DNA of 64,000 nucleotides from Euwallacea fornicatus (GCF_040115645.1 NC_089574.1:1302001-1366000), one strand, 5' to 3'; shown: positions 35,285-46,914, counted from the stretch's first letter. The notes: generated by a model not told the origin, from the letters alone. Made by a program: numbers and translations.

Positions 35285-36562
35285 TTGGGTTGTTCGATAA
35301 TTAATGTCGTTTTATTCTCATAGATGGCTTAATTTATACATAGTGATCTCGTCGCTTATATTGTCATATGCCACTTTAAAGGTTATGTTTCAGACTTTTT
35401 TTGATCGAAAATCGAACGTGACTAGTAAACCAGAAGTTGTTTAAAATTTAAGTTGAAGATGGACAATCATGGTAAGCATTATGGACACATTTTATTATTT
35501 CACTTTCGAAAGGGCAAAAACGCACTACAAGCTCAGAAGAAATTGCGTGAAGTTTGTGGTGAGAACTGCCTTACTGAACGCCAGTGGCAGCATTGGTTTT
35601 CTCGCTTTCGTTCCGGAAATTTTAATGTCCAAGAAGCACCACACGCTGGACGCCCAATCGCCACTGATAACGATAAAATGAAGGCCTTAATCGAAGCTAA
35701 TCGGCGTATGACAACTCGAGAGATGGCAGAAAAGTTGAACATATCGAATTCAGCCGTTTCTCTGCATTTAAAAAAGCTTGGGAAATTTAGCGAATTGGAT
35801 GTTTGGGTTCCTCACGAATTGAAGGAAATTCACCTCACCCAACGCATTAACGTATGCGATTCTTTGCTGAATCGTAACCAAAACGATCCACTTCTAAAAA
35901 GAGTCATAACGGGTGATGAAGAATGGATTGTCTAGGATAACGTAGTCCGAAAACGATCATGGACCAAACAAGATAAACCTGCGCAATCGAGGTCCAAAGC
36001 CAATATTCATCGAAAGAAGATTTTGCTATCTGCGTGGTGGGACTACATGGGTATTCTCTATTTTGAACTGCTTCCGAGAAACCAAAGTATTGATTCGAAT
36101 GTTTACTGTCGTCAGCTATCGAAATTGAACGAAGAAATCTAAAGAAAACGCCCTGAACTCGCCAATCGCAAAGGGGTCCTGTTCCATCATGATAAAGCTA
36201 GACCCCATACGTCTTTAACAACGCGTCAAAAGTTATTGGAACTAAATTGGGAACTGACACCTCATCCACCATACAGACCTGACTTGGCGCCATCAGATTA
36301 TTACTAGTTTCGTTCTCTTCAAAATCATTTGAATGGTAAAAATTTCGATTCTGATCTCGCCGTTAAAAATGAGTTAAATCGATTTTTTACTTCTAAATAT
36401 TCGAGGCTTTTTCGAACGCGGAATTTTCCAGACTTGCCGAAAGATGGCGAAAGGTCATCCACCAAGATGGCCACTACATCGTTGATTAATATTTATTATT
36501 AATGAAGTATGTTCACTTTGAAAAAACATAAAAAATACGACATTAATTATCGAACAACCCAA
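35285..36562 (+). mobile_element. Mariner element, copy 2 (1278 bp)
   Basis: Same terminal repeats as copy 1 (TTGGGTTGTTCGATAATTAA inward) with TA at 35283-35284 and 36563-36564. The orientation is opposite to copy 1 and the flanks differ, so this is an independent insertion, not a segmental duplication. The two bodies differ only at scattered bases. Confidence 0.95.
35459..36489 (+). pseudogene. Mariner transposase, defective (copy 2)
   Basis: Same length (1031 bp) as copy 1. The catalytic triad is present in VITGDEEW, the HHDKARPH region (Asn after the Asp changed to Lys) and PDLAPSDY. It carries the same amber codons as copy 1 (35933-35935 and 36305-36307) and the same C-terminal frameshift, plus a private TAA at 36140-36142 and private missense changes such as PPYRPDLAP. 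The shared damage shows it came from an already broken source, so its movement must have depended on a transposase made elsewhere. Confidence 0.93.
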
Positions 36563-37330
36563 TATTATTAACAAATTGGTTATTATTTAAATCACGTTCA
36601 CTAACGTAAATATTGCGATAATTTGAACCAACGCAGCTCGAGTCAGTTTCCATTATCGAGCACCTGCAGTAATTCCATTAATGCTTAAGATAATATGTAA
36701 AAACTACCATTTCACACTTGCCGATTTGCAACGTCCATATCAAAAGTATAATTTGCATTTATCTTTGTTAATGGTTTGCGTTCGTTTCGGAAGTTCAAAA
36801 CAAGTTTTTCTTTGAAAATTACACTATCAAACCTTGTAGTATTTAATCAGTGATATTGTTAGCGTGTATGAGTTTAATTCTAAAATGCTCCTTGAATAGC
36901 CAAAGTGTTTAAAATATATTTCCAAAATCCCGACAATGAGTATTTTTGATCTGGACGTCGCAAATCGACACGTGGGACACGTGGTCGTTTCCAATTACCG
37001 ACTGCTAGCCGAATTCATAGACCGGCGGCCGGGTCCGTCCTTGTAAAAAAAGTTGATGATGGTGCTGAAAAACCGAAACGACGTATCCTCGAAAAACTAT
37101 TTCCATGTTGTAACGCGAGGAAAAGTCCTTTAACGACTTTAACTTTTTTATGTTTACCAGGTCTGTAAATATGAAACCGGAATTTGCCTCCAAATGTCCC
37201 TAGTGGTCAATATAGGTACTACCTTATCGTGTTATTAGGGTACTACATCTCTTATTTACATCTGAGAATGATTTTCAAATCATAACAACACAGGTTCAGT
37301 ACTGCAGGACAGTTTGCAATAGCTTTGAGT
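36563..37330. other. Intronic DNA between mariner relics
   Basis: No coding signal. The left inverted repeat expected for the next mariner was not recognisable. Confidence 0.4.
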
Positions 37331-38342
37331 ATGTCGAATTTTGTGCCTACATTGGACAGCATTGATTTTCTGTAACCACTTGAAAAAAACGGCTGCAGAT
37401 TCACATCGCATGCTTGTTGAAGCTTACGGTGAGCATGCCCTTGGAAAATCACAGTGCTGTGAGCGGTTTTTAAAAATTCAAAAGTGGCAATTTTGACGTC
37501 GATAACGAAGAGCGTGGAAAACCACCGAAAAAGCTTGAAGACGGCGAGTTGCGAGCTTTGTTAGATGAGGACGATACTCAAACGCAACAACAATTAAATG
37601 TGACACGAGAAGACATTTCCATTCGTTTGAAAGCTATGGGAAAAATTCAGAAGATAGGAAAATGGGTTCCACATGACCTCGATGAAAGACAGCAAGAAAG
37701 TCGAAAAACCGCTTGCCAATTGTTGCTCACCAGGTATAACAGAAAGTCATTTCTTCATCGGATTGTGACTGGTGACGAAAAATGGATCTATTTTGAGAAT
37801 TCCAAACGTAAAAAATCATGGGTAACTCCAGGCGAACCATCAGCATCATCAGCAAGACCAAACCGATATGGACGGAAGACAATGCTCTTTGTTTGGTGGG
37901 ATCAAAAAGGCGCAATGAGCTGCCAAAACCTGGAGAAACAGTTAATGCTGAACGTTACCGACAACAAATGATAGACTTGCATCGAGCTTTGCGTGAAAGA
38001 CGACCAGAATATCACAGAACGGCAACTCACGGTGATATTGCTTCATGATAATGCGTACTATCACACACTGCAAAACTGGTGAAGGAAACGATTGGGACGT
38101 TTCATCGGGAAGTACCATCGCATGCGGCTTATTCACCCGACTTAGCACCATCCGATTATCACTTATTTGCATCGATGGGGCACGCTCTTGCAGAACAGCA
38201 CTTCACCTCTTACGAAACAGTTCAAAAATGGCTCGATGAACGGTTTGCCTCAAATGAACTACAGTTCTTTTGGCGTGGCATCCACAAATTGCCAGAGAGA
38301 TGGGAAAAATGTATATGGAACGATGGGAAATATTTCGAATAA
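37331..38342 (+). pseudogene. Mos1/mauritiana-type mariner transposase, frameshifted
   Basis: Begins ATGTCGAATTTTGTGCC and, with frameshifts, covers a full mariner transposase. Recognisable pieces: LIFCNHLKKTAADSHRMLVE (helix-turn-helix), ELRALLDEDDTQTQQQL, KIGKWVPHDLDERQ, LHRIVTGDEKWIYF (first Asp), RYGRKTMLFVWWDQKGAM, KPGETVNAERYRQQMIDLHR, LLHDNA (second Asp), YSPDLAPSDYHLFASMGHAL (third Asp) and GIHKLPERWEKCIWNDGKYF at the end. Frameshifts occur near 37370, 37485, 37915, 38030 and 38080, so no long protein is made. The motif order is that of Mos1-like mariners. Confidence 0.9.
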
Positions 38343-38390
38343 AATATTTTTTATAATTATTGCTCAGCTAAGTTATACTTTTTATAATTA

Positions 38391-39640
38391 GGAGTTGGAA
38401 TGAATTCGTAGCGTTTTACAAGAGATGGTATAGATAGTACAGTATTTCGTTGTTATCTACAATAATATGCTTATCGTGAAACAGCGGTCATTAGAGGTCA
38501 TTTGCTTTGCATATCCACTTTTTCAATAATAAATAACGACATTTTGTAATTTATTGAATACGTCACAATTTGTGTCGAATAAAGGGTTTTTGCGGGGAAT
38601 GTTACTTCATTACTTTAATATGAACAAAAGTGCTGCTGAAGCTCATCGTATTCTAGTGGAAGTATATGATAAACATGCTCTAGCTGAACAAACGTGTCGG
38701 AAGTGGTTTGCACGTTTTAAAGCTTGTGATTTCGACTTGGTTGACAAGGAGCGACATGGTCAGCCAAAAAAATTTGAAGACAATGCTTTGGAGGCATTGC
38801 TCAACGAAGACCCATGTCAACCACTTCAAGAATTGTCTACTTCGTTGGGAGTTAACTTATCAACGGTGGGAAAACGTCTTAAAACTTTGGGTATGATCCA
38901 AAAGGAAGGACATTGGGTTCCATACGAATTGAAACCAAGGGACATTGAGAGGCGTTTTTTGACGTGCGAACTGCTGCTTCAACGGGAAAAAAGAAAAGGT
39001 TTTTTGCGTCGGATTATCACTGGTGATGAAAAATGGATCCGTTACGACAATCCGAAGCGCAGGAAGTCATGGGTTAAGCCCGGGCAACATCAGTGGCAAA
39101 GCCGAATATCCATGGGTCTAAGCTTCTGCTCTGTATTTGGTGGGATCAGAGGGGTGTGATTTATTATGAACTGTTGAAACCATAACTGGAGACCGCTACC
39201 GACTACAACTGAGCCGTGCATTGAAAGAAAAACGGCCGGAATACTCCAAAAGACACGACAAAGTCGTTTTGCTGCGCGACAATGCTCGTCCGCACGTCGC
39301 AAAACCGGTACAAACATACCTGGAAAGACTTAAATGGGAAATCCTGCCCCGGCCGCCGTATTCCCCAGATGTTGCTCCATGTGATTATTGTTTGTTTCGT
39401 TCGATGGCTCATAGTCTGTCTGAGCAGAAGTTCACTTCTTACGAAGATTGTCAAAAATGGGTCGATTCACGGATTGCATCTGAAGACAACGCGTTCTTCC
39501 GACGCGGTATTCGTGCCCTGCCCGAAAGATGGCCAAAAGTAGTAGAAAGCGATGGGGCAATACTTTAATTAATGTATTTTTTTATTTTCATTTAAAATCA
39601 ATAATTTTTTTTCTTAAAAAAAAGGCTCAATTCCAACTCC
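38391..39640 (+). mobile_element. Mariner element of a different subfamily (1250 bp)
   Basis: The tip GGAGTTGGAAT at 38391 is matched by its complement ending at 39640, with TA on each side (38389-38390, 39641-39642). It starts only 49 bp after the stop of the preceding mariner relic, in the same orientation. Confidence 0.85.
38554..39568 (+). pseudogene. Mariner transposase, frameshifted (third type)
   Basis: The first 170 codons are open: LLHYFNMNKSAAEAHRILVE and CRKWFARFKACDFDLVDKER form the N-terminal helix-turn-helix region, then GHWVPYELKPRDIERRF and LRRIITGDEKWIRYDNP with the first Asp. A frameshift after WVKPGQ moves the frame to SVAKPNIHGSKLLLCIWWDQ, a stop follows at ELLKP, and another frame resumes at GDRYRLQLSRALKEKRPEYS with VVLLRDNARPHVAKP (second Asp), PYSPDVAPCDYCLFRSMAHS (third Asp) and LPERWPKVVESDG. 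The canonical ATG seems lost: the open frame begins at TTG 38554. Clearly divergent from the other mariners here. Confidence 0.9.
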
Positions 39641-41254
39641 TAATAAAAGATTCCGGTTTCATATTTACGACCTGGAATATGTAATTAACGGCAGAAAAAA
39701 GAATGAAAAACAGCAACTTTTTCCAGACATCTCCGGGAGTAAATGGATTCTTCTTAAAATTAAAACGGCGAAGTACTTCTCTCGTAGATGCGACTTTGCC
39801 TCCGTCCAACCGATCCCGTGTCCCCTCCGGTCTCCCGCGTGATACGCTCCCGCCACTGATCGTTTCATTAAGTCGCAAGTGAACTACCAGAAGTCCGGGG
39901 GGCTGTTAAAGGGACGCCCTGTATGCCGTTTTCAGCCCTCAAATTTGACTAACGTAAATATCTTCCGTTTCAGGTGAGAAGAAAAATGCCACATTATTCT
40001 AGTTACTACACGTTTCATATCGAGCATGGTAAGTGTGAGCATCTAACGTAGATCGCGATATTTAACAAGGCAGTAATTGTTGTATGGCTAAAGAAATTTT
40101 CATTGCTAATTGGTTTTAAAGCGCAGTTTAAGGAATTTAAAAATTATCGGAACAAGCGAGCTAAAAGTAGTGTAAATTCAGTTCCGGAATGCAGTAATAG
40201 TTTAATAAGTTTTCCTTAATACCGATCAATGGAATGCGAGGATCAACACGCCATTAGGAAGGAATACACGTGAATTTTTTTCTATCAAGTCATCGTTCAT
40301 AATTCGAATCAAACTAGTCCTGCAAATTGCATCGGCTAATAAATAAGATATCGGTTATTGAAACTATCCAATTTACAACTGCCACAATGCTTTTGCAAAT
40401 CTACCAATACAGAACCATTATCGGACTGTGAGAAATTGCTATTGCAATAAAAACCACTTGACATTTAACTATTTAACGATGAAATGGTTGAGGTACACGC
40501 CCATGCACCTTGCTGTGCAACTTCGATTTAGAGATTGAGTGCATTATTAGGAAAAATCACGAATTAGATGTCAGATCGGTCCGAGAGTTATCGCTTGAGT
40601 ACAATGGTGCGGCACAGTTTCTTGGAGGCAGGTCTCATTCAGAAGGAAAGCAGGTATATCTTCAATAGGTCAATGCGGTCCTGAATTAAATATCTTCGAA
40701 GTGAGTTTTCACCGAATTTGGTTTTAAAAATGAAGTATGGCGCACCTTTCCTCGTAGAACACGCGGTAGGGTGGTTGGTTGGTGGAACTAGCCAAAGGTC
40801 TCGTAATTTGCAGTTGAGCGCGGCAGGACATCTAAATAGGACTCGTCTAGGTAGAAGGAACGTTGTATGCACGTTCGAGAAGGTGATTTTCGACCACATT
40901 CGCCAGGAATAGAGTTTCGCAAATTTCGTATGTGGGTGCTAGTGGAAATAAACCATTAAACAAGAAATCTCGTATTTATGGTCTCTTGGCACATCTTACG
41001 TCATTTCTACCTAGTGTAAATAAGAATTTATTGTGACACGTACGTACGTAATATATTATATTTTGTTGTTGTCTCGTGGCTGCATGCCCATAGTTTTGCA
41101 TAAAGTATTTCGTTGAACGCTTCCGCAGTTGTCCATAAGATGATGAAGGAGCAATTAAATAAGTTCAAATTAAGTTTATTCACTTAACTTTCCCACTTTT
41201 AATTGGTAAATAATTTCTCTATTTTAGAAACAAAATGCTCATATCTTTCGTTAT
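39641..41254. other. Intronic DNA, no gene
   Basis: A less AT-rich block at about 39770-39930 ends in a tip-like CGCCCTGTATG (39918-39928). No partner or coding signal found. Confidence 0.4.
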
Positions 41255-41882
41255 ACAGGGTGAGTCGGGAGGATCGTGCCAAACTTCAGGAGCGTGTCGT
41301 ACATGAAAAATAAATGTAAAAAAACTCAAATGTTGTTATCCGATTGTCGTTTGTTTACAACTTATAGCGTAAATAAAATTAAAACATAAAGGTTAAGCAA
41401 CATTTAGACGAAACGTTTCCTGGACGTTGGATTGGTCGTGGTGGCCCTATTAGTTGGCCTCCAAGATCTCCAGACCTCACACCACTAGACTATTGTTGGT
41501 GGGGTTGGTTTAAGACTGAAGTGTACAGAGTAAAAGTGGACACTCAAGATGCACTAATTCGACGCATTAGAAATGCTGCAGCTGCCATTAAAGAAAGACA
41601 TGAAACAATCAGGAGCGCAACGAATGCTCTTCATAGACGAAGCCGAAAATGTTTAGAAGTTAATGGCGATATTTTTGAACATTTACTATGATGATATCCG
41701 AACGTTAATTTATGGAATTTCTCATGAAATTTATAATTTTTTTAAATTTTATGTTTTAATTTTATTTACGCTATAACTTGTAAACAAACGAAAATCGGAT
41801 AACAACATCTAGGTTTTTTTACATTTATTTTTCATGTACAACACGCTCCTGAAGTTTGGCACGATCCTCCCGACTCACCCTG
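41255..41882 (+). mobile_element. Long-TIR IS630-Tc1/mariner-type deletion derivative (628 bp)
   Basis: Arms of about 135 bp: left tip CAGGGTGAGTCGGGAGGATC at 41255, right tip complement ending 41882, TA on both sides (41253-41254, 41883-41884). The arms are nearly identical, including CGTGCCAAACTTCAGGAGCG and GTTGTTATCCGAT. Between them is the 3' part of a transposase with no stop. The best preserved member of the long-TIR group here. Confidence 0.93.
41398..41691 (+). pseudogene. Transposase C-terminal fragment in long-TIR element
   Basis: An open frame of about 97 codons to TGA: HLDETFPGRWIGRGGPI, then SWPPRSPDLTPLDYCWWGWF, in which the Asp residues of PDLTPLD correspond to the third catalytic block of the IS630-Tc1/mariner DDE fold, then EVYRVKVDTQDALIRRI and a tail ending KCLEVNGDIFEHLL. 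There is no N-terminal DNA-binding domain or first two catalytic residues; the coding part joins directly to the left arm. The clade is the one common in insects with an N-terminal DUF4817-like domain, by memory of the motif pattern. Confidence 0.85.
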
Positions 41883-42159
41883 TATAGTGAGCTTCGAAGC
41901 GATTGGCGCAAATGAATTCCGGTCACCTTTTACAACGGCATGCAACCCAAGCTAAAACGGAATATATTTTCCGAAAAAACAGTGATCTCTCTTGAGATCA
42001 TTGGAAACGCACATGGCCGTTTACACGTTTCTTCTTGCCTGTTATTTTCAGCCGAATTATCAATTAACAGATACGGAAGCGAGAACGGATAAATCAAAAA
42101 GTTATGGACGAAGACTGCTCCAGGACCAAAACGGCCCATTTTCGCATGGGGCTTTTTTC

Positions 42160-43428
42160 CAGAAGATGAAACAATTTTTTTCCCTAATCTTGTGTCTCAG
42201 GAAAGCTTTAACCAAATTTGGGAAATGTTTTTATTTTATTGACATTTTTATTTGCTAAAAATTCGTAGAGTCTAAAAGCTCCATAAGAGGTGCTTTAAGA
42301 GTGAACTTCCCTCGAAACTACATGATTTTTTAACCCTAACCTAACTAAGAACTAAAGAGCAACAATATAGTACCAAATTTCATTTTATGCCTTTTTGGAC
42401 TCTTGAATATTTTTCGACAAATCGCTCGTTATTGAGTAAAAAATATTTCATGATTTGGTGTCAAAAACTCAACGGGCACGTCGATTGGTCTTCAATTGTC
42501 CTGTTGCTAGGATACGATCGTTGTCAGAAATCTGACGTTATTCAAGTTGATGCAGTATACAAATTTTTAGCTCATTTCATTTTGGTTTTTACCGATTTTT
42601 TAGTCAAAATGGATGGAAAAGTCACGCTTTATGAACAAGTTGATGTGCTATTAGTACTGGGGTTCTGCCAGAGTGATTGCCAAAGAAGGGTAGAAAAATT
42701 CCGAAGGAAATTTCTAAGGCACATCGTCCAGCATAACGGAACACATGGCTGAAGGGAAAGCTCGGGGATCTGGTTATCTTTACAGCAATAATGCTTGCAG
42801 GACGGACCAACGCAGTTAACCTACGAAATGAAGGGCGCGTTTTAGGGATTATTGAAAATGAATGCCAAACTAGCACCAGACGAACAAAAATAAGTAAATA
42901 ATGGATAAAACGGATAATGACAACGTTTTGACTACAAAATTGCTACAGACAAAAGTGAGACTCAAGAAAAATTGGTGATCTTGAATAACGGTAAATTTGG
43001 CGCCGCAGTCGTATCTTAGCAACGGAACAATTGAAGAACAGTTGGAGCATGCCCATTTAGTCTTTAAGGCACACAATTTTTTTTTGTACTGGAATTGATC
43101 GGTATTGCTACTAAATCAAAAAATATTTTTTCTCATTAACGAACGATTTCTCAAAAGATGCACAAGAGCTTATAAAGATATAAAACTCAACTTACTATCA
43201 TACTGCAAAACCTTAGTTCATGATTAGATAAGAGATTTAAAAAATCGTATAATTTTAAGGGTGGGTGATGCACCCTTAAACCACTGCTTGTCGAGCTTTC
43301 GACCAATTAAAATTTTTAGTAAATAACGATGTCGATAAAAGAAAAACACTTCTCAAATTCGGTTATTCCAGGCCAAGGCTTTCGTGAAATGCGGAATTTT
43401 TTCATATTTTTTTTATTCATCTTCTGAA
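42160..43428 (+). mobile_element. Long-TIR element with about 450-500 bp arms
   Basis: The left arm (42160-42612) and right arm (42923-43428) are diverged reverse complements. Matching blocks from outside in: CAGAAGATGAA, GAA-TGTTTTT-TTTTAT-GACAT, ATTT-CTAAAAATT, GATTTTTTAA, GACAAATCG-TCGTT-ATGAG-like, TTCAATTGT-C-GTTGCTA, ATACGA, GTTATTCAAG and TTTAGTCAAAA. The outer tips and target site are not clear, so the true ends may lie farther out. The loop holds a transposase N-terminal relic. Confidence 0.75.
42609..42895 (+). pseudogene. DUF4817-like transposase N-terminal relic
   Basis: Starts MDGKVTLYEQVDVLLVLGFC and continues RRVEKFRRKFLRHI to a stop at 42752; in another frame RVLGIIENECQTSTRR follows (about 42836-42886). 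The pattern (Glu-x-Val-Asp-x-Leu-Leu-x-x-x-Gly-x-Cys, then an Arg-rich helix) is that of the N-terminal helix-turn-helix of insect IS630-like transposases whose C-terminal part carries RSPDLTPLDFFLWG, the piece kept in the elements at 41255 and 57594. Broken by stops and frameshifts. Confidence 0.55.
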
Positions 43429-46254
43429 GCTGATATCTCATCGACTGTAAACAAACTTTAAATAAAAAATCGACACGTTTTTATATCCTCTAAACGCACC
43501 TGTGCTATGTCGGATGGTCCGTGATTAGAATTCAAAAAAATCGCAATTTTTCACTCCTCCAAACCAGCGACATGCAGGACCGACAGAAATTTTTCCGTTT
43601 TTCCTCGGCCATGGAAATTGTGCCTGCACGTCTGCATTTTCTCCTGAACTGCTTCTCTTTGCGTTGTGGCATTCATACGGGTACAATTATCTTTGGGTGT
43701 TCGATCCCTTTGTTTTCGTGTTGACTTTTTATAACGTTTCTTGTCGTGTTTGCTTCAGGGACTGGTTTCTGATGGTACCTCCATCTTTCTGCGTTTGTTA
43801 TCTCTTCCGTTGTCCTCCTCCGGAGTTGGTTACCTGGACTCGGGAGAGGGGGCGTCCGAGAGATGCCACGTGAAAGTGCAAAGAGGTCTTCCACCTCCAT
43901 TAGAAAGAAGTTAAAGGCCAATAAAAAATTATTAATTTTGCTACCTTTTCTTAAATCTTATTTTTCGAAGACCACCTGTACATTTATGTATAGGAAGGTG
44001 TAACGATTTTTGATTAGTCATATGTTTATCTCTTATTTCGAGTAATAAAATATGGGGTGTTCTATTTAAATTAAGCAAGTTATTTCCTTTCAAAAAGAAT
44101 GCAATTTTCATGTTATTTTTTGGACGCACTGTATGAGATATTTCAATTTTAAAATTCTGGCATCAAATACGTCTCATATCTAAGGTTTGGTATGAATTTC
44201 GATTTACTCCAGTTTAAACTTCCTTCAAAACAAAGTTTTTAGAATTGCATGATTTTTTTTTTAATTTATCATTTCGGAATTCTTAAGATTTGGGACAAGT
44301 AAACCTTAATGAAACTTACATTTATTTTTCTCAAGAAATCTAAAACGACATTAACATATGGGGTGTCCTATTTAAAAAAACATAACTTTGATATTTTTCA
44401 CTTATTCAGAACACCCTGTATAAAACGAAAACAATTTTTATAATGTACCCATAATCGAGTTCTATATAACGAAAAAAAAAGAAATTCAAAATATTAAATT
44501 GTTTAGCCTTAATCTTCCGAGACCGCACTAAATGACCACCCTGTATATATTGATATGTATATAACCTGAATCTTCACAAAGGCTCTAATACCACGCAACT
44601 ATTTTTTTTCTATGCCTTTAATAGGGAATTAAAATGATGGAAATTAGGAACGTGAACAATGAATTGCGCACTTTTCCAAAGAAAGAGAATAATAATATCT
44701 GGTTTATTAAGAGGCGCTTTTCTTTTGCGATTTTCCCGTTAAACCGCACTCATTAAAATGAAATAAGGCTCAGAAAAAATCTGTAAATCTGTTAATGAAT
44801 TGTTAATTGATTCTTAATAGCAATTTCTATTAGCTGTGAGCTACTTCCAGAAATCTTAACGTTTGTTGTGCATGCGATTTTTATGTTGGGCAGGTATAGT
44901 TTTTAAGCCGTAATGAACATAACGACCTATAAAAGAGAAATTGTTCGCATACAGAAGAATTGGGCTGAAATTACAATATGTATATTCTAATAGCGGTAAT
45001 TATTATTGGTCATTGATTTTCTAAAGTAATTAATATTATTAAACAATGGGGAAAGACCTGCTCCCATGCACAATAGCGACCCACAATATAGCTAAAAACC
45101 ATTTGAAAAACGATTAAGTGTGAGAAAATATTATAGTAAATGAGGTAATTGGAGTGTCTTTTATTAACATGATCGTGAAAAATACCTTAGAGTTACAAAA
45201 ATATTTATAATAATTATCATGATGAGGTGCTGATACGTAATTAATGGTTTCTTACGTAAAAACTTAAATGCATTAGCAGTACTTCGATCGTGATGGATTG
45301 CCACAATTGCGTAAGGTACTCAATCACATGGAGGACTACTGGAACATAATAGAGAATCACGCGGTGTGTGTAAGTGTAACTTGCATATGGCAACATTACA
45401 AGGGTGGTGAGAAAAAAAGTCCAGCGAAGGGTGGCGAACGTGGCTCTATAAATGAGTAATTTCGCAGCCTCCAAATGACTTTCGGGGAACCTCTGCAGAT
45501 CGGAGGTAGGAAATCAGACACGAAGAAACGAAAGAACGAGCAAATTTCCTTTTCACAACGTCGGTTGCAGCCGAGCCAAATCAACGCCGTTTTGCAAGAT
45601 TCTTAGTAGAAACGTAAATATTTTCAATTCGTTTGTGAAATATGCGCAGAGTTAAATATTCACTCATGTTTTCTAAAGTGATGACTGCGCTATACAATCT
45701 AATTTACCTAATTGTTGCGGAAATTCATTGGAGCATTTGGTACGTGACGGCCGAAAAGAATCTCGAAGGGATTCAGTAAACTCACCCGGACGTTTAAAAT
45801 GTTTCACAATTTTCTGCATGTCGGTGTTAAATAGTGTATTGTGCAACGAGTGCAGAAAATGGCACTTTTCACACGAGCGACATAGTCTCTTGGCATGCGC
45901 GGAAGGGGAGCGTCATGCTACCTTCTCGCCATGCGAATCTCGTCAGTTTCCTCGCATGCTGCACCTGCGTCGTTGTCGGTTTCGAAGGCAGCAGATTACC
46001 TCCGCTCTTCCCTAAGAGGAAAACAGGAAGTAGGGATTCACAGAGTATTCCCTAAGGGTTTTGTTGCCGTGATGTTACAGAGTATATATATATGATCTTG
46101 AGGTTCCCAAAGGGCTTCGCTAGAAAATCGCGAAAAGCTTAATTGGAAAGCTGGGGCGTCGTGTCAGGAAATCGAAAATATTTTAAAGATGTGTATCTGC
46201 AAAATTATTGTCTCTTAGCCTTCCACCCATGTCAACATTTTTCACTATAATGAC
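43429..46254. other. AT-rich DNA with repeated transposon-tip motifs
   Basis: TATGGGGTGTTCTATTTAAA at about 44051 and TATGGGGTGTCCTATTTAAA at about 44359 are direct copies of a left-tip-like sequence; right-tip-like GAACACCCTGTATA (about 44408) and CCACCCTGTATA (about 44540) follow. No pair could be assigned with confidence. On the minus strand at 45241-45474 there is a hydrophobic open frame, noted under findings. Confidence 0.4.
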
Positions 46255-46532
46255 CTGAAAAACGTTATATTTTTCTTTGGCCCACAGTTCACCTGCACGC
46301 TGCCCTCATCTTTCCAGAATTCAGAAGCCGAACTGACACAAATCTTTCCCAAAACACGCAAATTGCATATTTCGATTCTTCGATCCTGCACGTTTCTCAC
46401 GTAAATCGTGTGTGCCTTCAATGCCCTTTCGACAATAAAATCATAAATATCAGTCCTGCGAAAAGCCAGTTCCGTCTGCATGGCCTGGATGTCCACACCA
46501 TTGATCAATCTGATGCTCTTTGAAGTCAACGT
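46255..46532 (-). CDS. Candidate exon of an unrecognised antisense gene
   Basis: On the minus strand, 278 nt lie between an acceptor-like AG (46533-46534) and a donor (CAG then gtcatt at 46254). The frame is open throughout: 92 codons plus two bases, with balanced amino-acid use, including SIRLINGVDIQAMQTELAF, YDFIVERALKAHTIYVRNV, RRIEICNLRVLGKICVSS and EFWKDEGSVQVNCGPKK. It looks more protein-like than the other unassigned frames here. I do not recognise the family. The acceptor lacks a strong pyrimidine tract and no flanking exon is obvious. It could be an exon of a nested gene or a captured gene fragment. Confidence 0.35.
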
Positions 46533-46914
46533 CTTAAATCAATTATATTTCAATATTTATTTGTACTGGTAAGTTTAGGCTCTTTTAACACTATAAAATG
46601 AAGCGTTAACATTTAAGTAACATTCACGACTTTCTAGGCGAAATAGGCACACATTTTACGAGCAGAAGAAGATCATCGAAAGGTGATTTTATCGGTGATG
46701 AAATTGAGCATTTGAGATGTGTGTTGCTTCAAACCCAGTTAATTTTTCATATTTTTTTCGACCAAACTGGTGATAACTCCGCACCTCTATTCATTTTTCA
46801 ATTGCAACTTATAGAGGGTACTCGTTTCATGAGCTTCACCATTGGGATCTCGGCTACCTTCAGAGATGCAAGGTCGGCGAAGTTAGGGCAAGCCTAAAGC
46901 TTATACGTTTTTAA

